Source: Eshraghiella sp964414835 (GTDB lineage Bacteria > Bacillota > Clostridia > Lachnospirales > Lachnospiraceae). From it: a stretch of 9,491 bases of DNA. A program made the position numbers and the translations under genes. This document shows, one piece after another, positions 6,617-9,491 of the stretch; position 1 is the stretch's first letter; the number at the start of each line of letters is the position of its first letter. The stretch is taken from the NCBI GenBank assembly GCA_964414835.1, contig CAYPWY010000043.1, positions 1-9,491 of the forward strand. The letters are read 5' to 3'. The notes beneath the pieces are model-generated. The model was not told the origin of the DNA and made no database searches. It worked only from the letters and a program-made list of their open reading frames with translations.

Positions 6617-7155
6617 AACAGGGCGTAAAGCTTTTAATAGAGGGAATGGGAGAAGACCTGACCAGAGAGGGTCTGGTTGACACCCCTGACAGAATTGCAC
6701 GTATGTATGAGGAGATTTTTGCAGGTCTTAATGAGGATGCGTCAACACATTTGAAAAAGACCTTTACCACACAGAATACCGATATGATTATCGAAAAAGA
6801 TATAAGCTTTTATTCAATGTGCGAGCATCATCTGCTTCCTTTTTACGGCAAAGCTCATATTGCATATATTCCCAACGGCAAAGTGGCAGGCTTAAGTAAG
6901 CTTGCACGTACAGTGGAGGTATATGCCAAAAGGCCTCAGCTTCAGGAGCGTATGACGGTTCAGATTGCAGATGCACTTATGGAATATCTTGATGCCAAAG
7001 GGGCAATGGTGATTCTTGAAGCTGAGCATACATGTATGACTATGCGCGGCATTAAAAAGCCGGGAAGCCGAACAATAACAATATCTTCAAAGGGTGCTTT
7101 TGCTGATGACGCCCAGCTTCGCAACATGTTTTTATCACTTACAGGAGTAAAATAA
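6598..7155 (+). CDS. folE: GTP cyclohydrolase I, type FolE
   Basis: FolE opens the GTP ring and rearranges it to 7,8-dihydroneopterin triphosphate, the first step of pterin synthesis. The 185-residue length suits the bacterial enzyme. The zinc ligands are visible as Cys75 and His78 in SMCEHHLLPF and Cys146 in EAEHTCMTMRG. The segments GLSKLARTVEVYAKRPQLQER and the C-terminal TITISSKGAF are family hallmarks. The ATG at 6598 lies inside the end of folC (19-base overlap). GAGGAGG at 6578-6584 is the likely binding site, though its 13-base spacing to the ATG is long. FolP follows through a TAATG overlap, implying coupled translation of the pathway. Confidence 0.97.
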   Translation: MDREKIKQGVKLLIEGMGEDLTREGLVDTPDRIARMYEEIFAGLNEDASTHLKKTFTTQNTDMIIEKDISFYSMCEHHLLPFYGKAHIAYIPNGKVAGLSKLARTVEVYAKRPQLQERMTVQIADALMEYLDAKGAMVILEAEHTCMTMRGIKKPGSRTITISSKGAFADDAQLRNMFLSLTGVK

Positions 7156-7964
7156 TGATTATAGGAAATAAAGATTTTAATGAAAATCATACACATATAA
7201 TGGGAATACTTAATGTTACTCCCGATTCCTTTTCAGACGGCGGAAAATACAACAACAAGGAGTCTGCATTGCGCCATGCCATAACTATGATAGAAGAGGG
7301 CGCTGATATAATAGATATAGGCGGCGAGTCAACACGTCCCGGATACACAATGATTTCCGACAACGAAGAGATTGAACGTGTATGTCCTATCATTGAACTT
7401 ATCAAAAGGGAAACGGATGTGCCTGTATCACTTGATACATACAAAAGCAAGGTGGCAGATGCAGGTCTTTCCTGCGGTGCTGATTTGCTCAATGATATAT
7501 GGGGACTGAAGTATGACAGCAATATGGCAAATGTTATAGCTGCATATAATGTACCTTGCTGTCTGATGCACAACCGCAATCTCAATGAAAATCCATATAA
7601 TGATTTTCTCAGCGACTATATTGCGGATATGAAAGACTGTGTAGAGCTGGCTTTGGACGCAGGAATCAGCCTTCAAAAAATAATTCTTGACCCGGGAGTG
7701 GGCTTTGGCAAGGATTACGGACAAAATCTTCTGGTTATCAAACACCTTGACAGGCTTAACGAGCTTGGTTATCCTGTATTGCTGGGTACTTCACGTAAGT
7801 CAGTGGTAGGTCTTACCCTTGATTTGCCTAAAGATGAGAGAGTGGAGGGAACTGTGGCAACATCGGTAATAGGCGCATTAAACCACTGTATGTTTGTCCG
7901 TGTTCATGATGTAAAAGAAAATTACCGGGCAGTTAAAATGACGGAAGCTGTTATGGGAGCTTAA
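7155..7964 (+). CDS. folP: dihydropteroate synthase
   Basis: FolP condenses 6-hydroxymethyl-dihydropterin pyrophosphate with p-aminobenzoate to give dihydropteroate; it is the target of sulfonamides. The 269-residue TIM-barrel protein has MGILNVTPDSFSDGG (16-30), DIGGESTRPG (54-63), LLNDIWG, DPGVGFGK (from 179), LGTSRKS (210-216) and the closing VRVHDV. All loops that hold pterin and phosphate appear intact. It starts at the ATG of a TAATG overlap with folE, with CAGGAG about nine bases upstream. Ten bases after its stop comes the fused folB-folK gene, which makes its substrate. Confidence 0.97.
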   Translation: MIIGNKDFNENHTHIMGILNVTPDSFSDGGKYNNKESALRHAITMIEEGADIIDIGGESTRPGYTMISDNEEIERVCPIIELIKRETDVPVSLDTYKSKVADAGLSCGADLLNDIWGLKYDSNMANVIAAYNVPCCLMHNRNLNENPYNDFLSDYIADMKDCVELALDAGISLQKIILDPGVGFGKDYGQNLLVIKHLDRLNELGYPVLLGTSRKSVVGLTLDLPKDERVEGTVATSVIGALNHCMFVRVHDVKENYRAVKMTEAVMGA

Positions 7965-7974
7965 AGGATTTTTT

Positions 7975-8790
7975 ATGGATAAAATAATAATTGACAATCT
8001 TAAAATATTCTGTAATCACGGTGTATACGAGGAAGAAAAACAAAACGGACAGAACTTCTATGTCTCTGCCGCACTTTATATTGATACCTATCCGGCAGGA
8101 ATTACAGATGACCTTGACAAATCGGTAAACTATGCCGAGCTTTGTCATTCAATTACAGATTTTATGAAAAATAACAGATATAATCTTATTGAAGCGGTTG
8201 CCGAAAACCTTGCCGCATACATACTTAAGTATTCGCCCTTGATAAGAGGACTTGACTTGAAAATAAGCAAGCCGGAAGCACCCATCGGACTGCCTTTTGA
8301 GAATGTATCCGTAGCAATACACCGGAAATGGCACCGCGCTTATATTGCCGTCGGTTCCAATATGGGGGATTCTTATTCAATAATAGAATCGGCTTTTAAT
8401 AAAATAGAAAGCAATCCATCAACACGATTAGTAAAAAAATCTTCACTTATAGTCACAAAGCCCTATGGAGGAGTAGAACAGCCGGATTTTATTAACGGGG
8501 CAGCAGAAATTGAAACATACCTTGAGCCTGATAAACTGCTGGAATATCTTAATTTGCTAGAGAAAGAAGCCGGAAGAACACGCTGCATACACTGGGGACC
8601 AAGGACACTTGATTTGGACATAATATTATATGATAATGAAATTATAAACAGTGAACGATTAACCGTTCCCCATATTGATATGGCAAACCGAAGCTTTGTT
8701 CTGGTGCCGTTATGTGAAATAGCCCCATATGCCTACAATCCCAGATTGATGAAAACGGCAGCGCAGTTAAAAGAGGAGCTTGAAATTTAA
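7975..8790 (+). CDS. folBK: fused dihydroneopterin aldolase / hydroxymethyldihydropterin pyrophosphokinase
   Basis: One 271-residue chain carries two consecutive folate enzymes. Residues 1-118 are FolB, which cleaves dihydroneopterin to hydroxymethyldihydropterin. Expected active-site residues are Glu21 (in VYEEEKQNGQ), Tyr53 (SVNYAEL), Glu73 and Lys99 (KPEAPIG). Residues 121-271 are FolK, which transfers pyrophosphate from ATP, with GSNMGD (127-132), KPYGGVEQPDFIN (162-174), WGPRTLDLDI (207-216, with metal-binding Asp213 and Asp215) and VPHIDMANRSFVLVPL. In the last motif Ile follows His, where Pro is typical. The linker is only a few residues. The start follows AAAGGA at 7963-7968. The gene ends the folate block, and its stop overlaps that of the convergent gene. 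Confidence 0.96.
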   Translation: MDKIIIDNLKIFCNHGVYEEEKQNGQNFYVSAALYIDTYPAGITDDLDKSVNYAELCHSITDFMKNNRYNLIEAVAENLAAYILKYSPLIRGLDLKISKPEAPIGLPFENVSVAIHRKWHRAYIAVGSNMGDSYSIIESAFNKIESNPSTRLVKKSSLIVTKPYGGVEQPDFINGAAEIETYLEPDKLLEYLNLLEKEAGRTRCIHWGPRTLDLDIILYDNEIINSERLTVPHIDMANRSFVLVPLCEIAPYAYNPRLMKTAAQLKEELEI

Positions 8791-9491
8791 TTTATTGGAT
8801 ATTCGTATTCAAATGAAGCCTGTGCTGTTTCAAAAGCAAAAAGAGTATGCTTGTTTTTCTGAAATTTATAGAAAGCCCTGCAGGATGCACTTTCGTGTAT
8901 TGTTCTGACCATATTTCCGGCTGCAGGTGCCTTGAGAGGATGCCCGGAAGGCTCCAGAAGGCAGGCATCCAATTCCAAATCGCCTTGAATTATACGAAGC
9001 ATTCCGTTTTGTATTTTAACCACTCTGGCTCCAAGATAGGTTGCCAGTCTGTACTGTTTACCCTTCCATAATACGTTACCTATGATACCGGTAAAATGTA
9101 TTCCGGCAATGGGAATATCAGCTACAGACAGCATCAATGACCCATGTGGTAAAAAACACTGAGTCCATGCGTATTCTTTTGGAAACGACCGTCCACAGTC
9201 ACCTTCCCAGTATCCCTGGTCATTATTAAAAAAATAATTCTGTTCATTAATCTGCACTGTTCCGAATATGGAATGCTGCATACTCATCACACTGTGACGA
9301 CATTCCATAAACGGTACCAATGCAAAAGGACCCATAATATGGTATTTTAAAGGAGTCAGTGGTCCAAAAAATAATTTCCCCTTTACAATCAATTCAGGAG
9401 TACGTATTTTCAGTCTAATACCGCATTCGCCAATTGATGGGAGTATCCCAAAGTTTGTGTAAACCTCTAAACTGATGTAAGATAAAAGTAC
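8787..9491 (-). CDS. tocopherol cyclase-like family protein (5' end outside window)
   Basis: At least 234 residues are encoded, running from the window edge leftward to the TAA at 8787-8789. The sequence resembles the tocopherol cyclase-like family found in some Clostridia: GIRLKIRTPEL, LTPLKYHIMGPFALVPFMECRHSV, NNDQGYWEGDCGRSFPKEY, WTQCFLPHGSLMLSVADIP, HFTGIIG, ATYLGARV and, at the end, TIHESASCRAFY and FEYEYP. The plant enzyme closes the tocopherol ring, but the bacterial role is unknown and tocopherol synthesis is not expected here. A TTG at 9392 could be taken as a start, but the frame stays open and family-like upstream of it (IGECGIRLKIR), so the real start and about 50-60 residues (including an expected FEGWY-type motif) lie beyond the window. 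No signal peptide can be judged. Confidence 0.75.
   Translation of the reverse strand, partial: VLLSYISLEVYTNFGILPSIGECGIRLKIRTPELIVKGKLFFGPLTPLKYHIMGPFALVPFMECRHSVMSMQHSIFGTVQINEQNYFFNNDQGYWEGDCGRSFPKEYAWTQCFLPHGSLMLSVADIPIAGIHFTGIIGNVLWKGKQYRLATYLGARVVKIQNGMLRIIQGDLELDACLLEPSGHPLKAPAAGNMVRTIHESASCRAFYKFQKNKHTLFAFETAQASFEYEYPIN

Noticed and set aside
8787..9392. A 201-residue version of the - strand protein starting at TTG 9392
   Set aside because: The frame is open for another 33 codons to the window edge and the added residues fit the family, so TTG is not the natural start.
9448..9470. Sequence resembling an IS256-type terminal repeat (AGTTTGTGTAAACCTC)
   Set aside because: It lies within the open, family-like frame of the - strand gene that continues to the window edge. 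No transposase or matching inverted end is visible.
1..9491. tRNA, rRNA, CRISPR, phage or defence genes
   Set aside because: I saw no repeat-spacer pattern, no tRNA-like cloverleaf and no coding frame of these kinds; nearly all sequence is accounted for by the housekeeping genes listed.

Overview
The window looks like a chromosomal housekeeping segment of a low-to-moderate GC member of the Bacillota, most likely class Clostridia and Lachnospiraceae-like. The reasons are the gene order rplU-prp-rpmA-obgE-yhbY-nadD-yqeK-rsfS, the long cleavable N-terminus on ribosomal protein L27 together with its protease Prp, strong AGGAGG ribosome binding sites, AT-rich codon use and a FolB-FolK fusion. The genus cannot be fixed from the sequence alone.

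Layout. Bases 1-177 hold a possible tail of an upstream gene and a good sigma-A-type promoter. It drives a 229-residue lipoprotein of unknown function (178-867). Bases 868-1039 hold a second promoter and a structured leader ahead of rplU. Then follow rplU (L21), prp (L27-processing cysteine protease) and rpmA (L27 with its cleavable extension). A spacer with two hairpins precedes obgE (ribosome-assembly GTPase), yhbY (CRM-domain RNA-binding protein), nadD (NAD synthesis), yqeK (HD-domain dinucleoside polyphosphate hydrolase) and rsfS (ribosome silencing factor). A TAATG overlap joins rsfS to a folate block: folC, folE, folP and a fused folB-folK. All these genes are on the + strand and tightly packed, with several overlaps.

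At the right edge one convergent gene lies on the - strand. It encodes a protein of the tocopherol cyclase-like family and overlaps the folBK stop codon by four bases. Its reading frame stays open to the last base, so its true start is outside the window.

How the genes work together. The first block supplies 50S subunit proteins and assembly or silencing factors, plus NAD synthesis and alarmone-type nucleotide clearance. The second makes folate from GTP: FolE makes dihydroneopterin triphosphate, FolB and FolK make the pterin pyrophosphate, FolP condenses it with p-aminobenzoate, and FolC adds glutamate. A dedicated dihydroneopterin triphosphate pyrophosphatase and dihydrofolate reductase are not in the window. 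I see no IS, phage, CRISPR or defence genes. The less ordinary points are the unknown lipoprotein, the tocopherol cyclase-like gene with its stop overlap, the L21 leader, the rpmA-obgE hairpins and the direct coupling of rsfS to folC.
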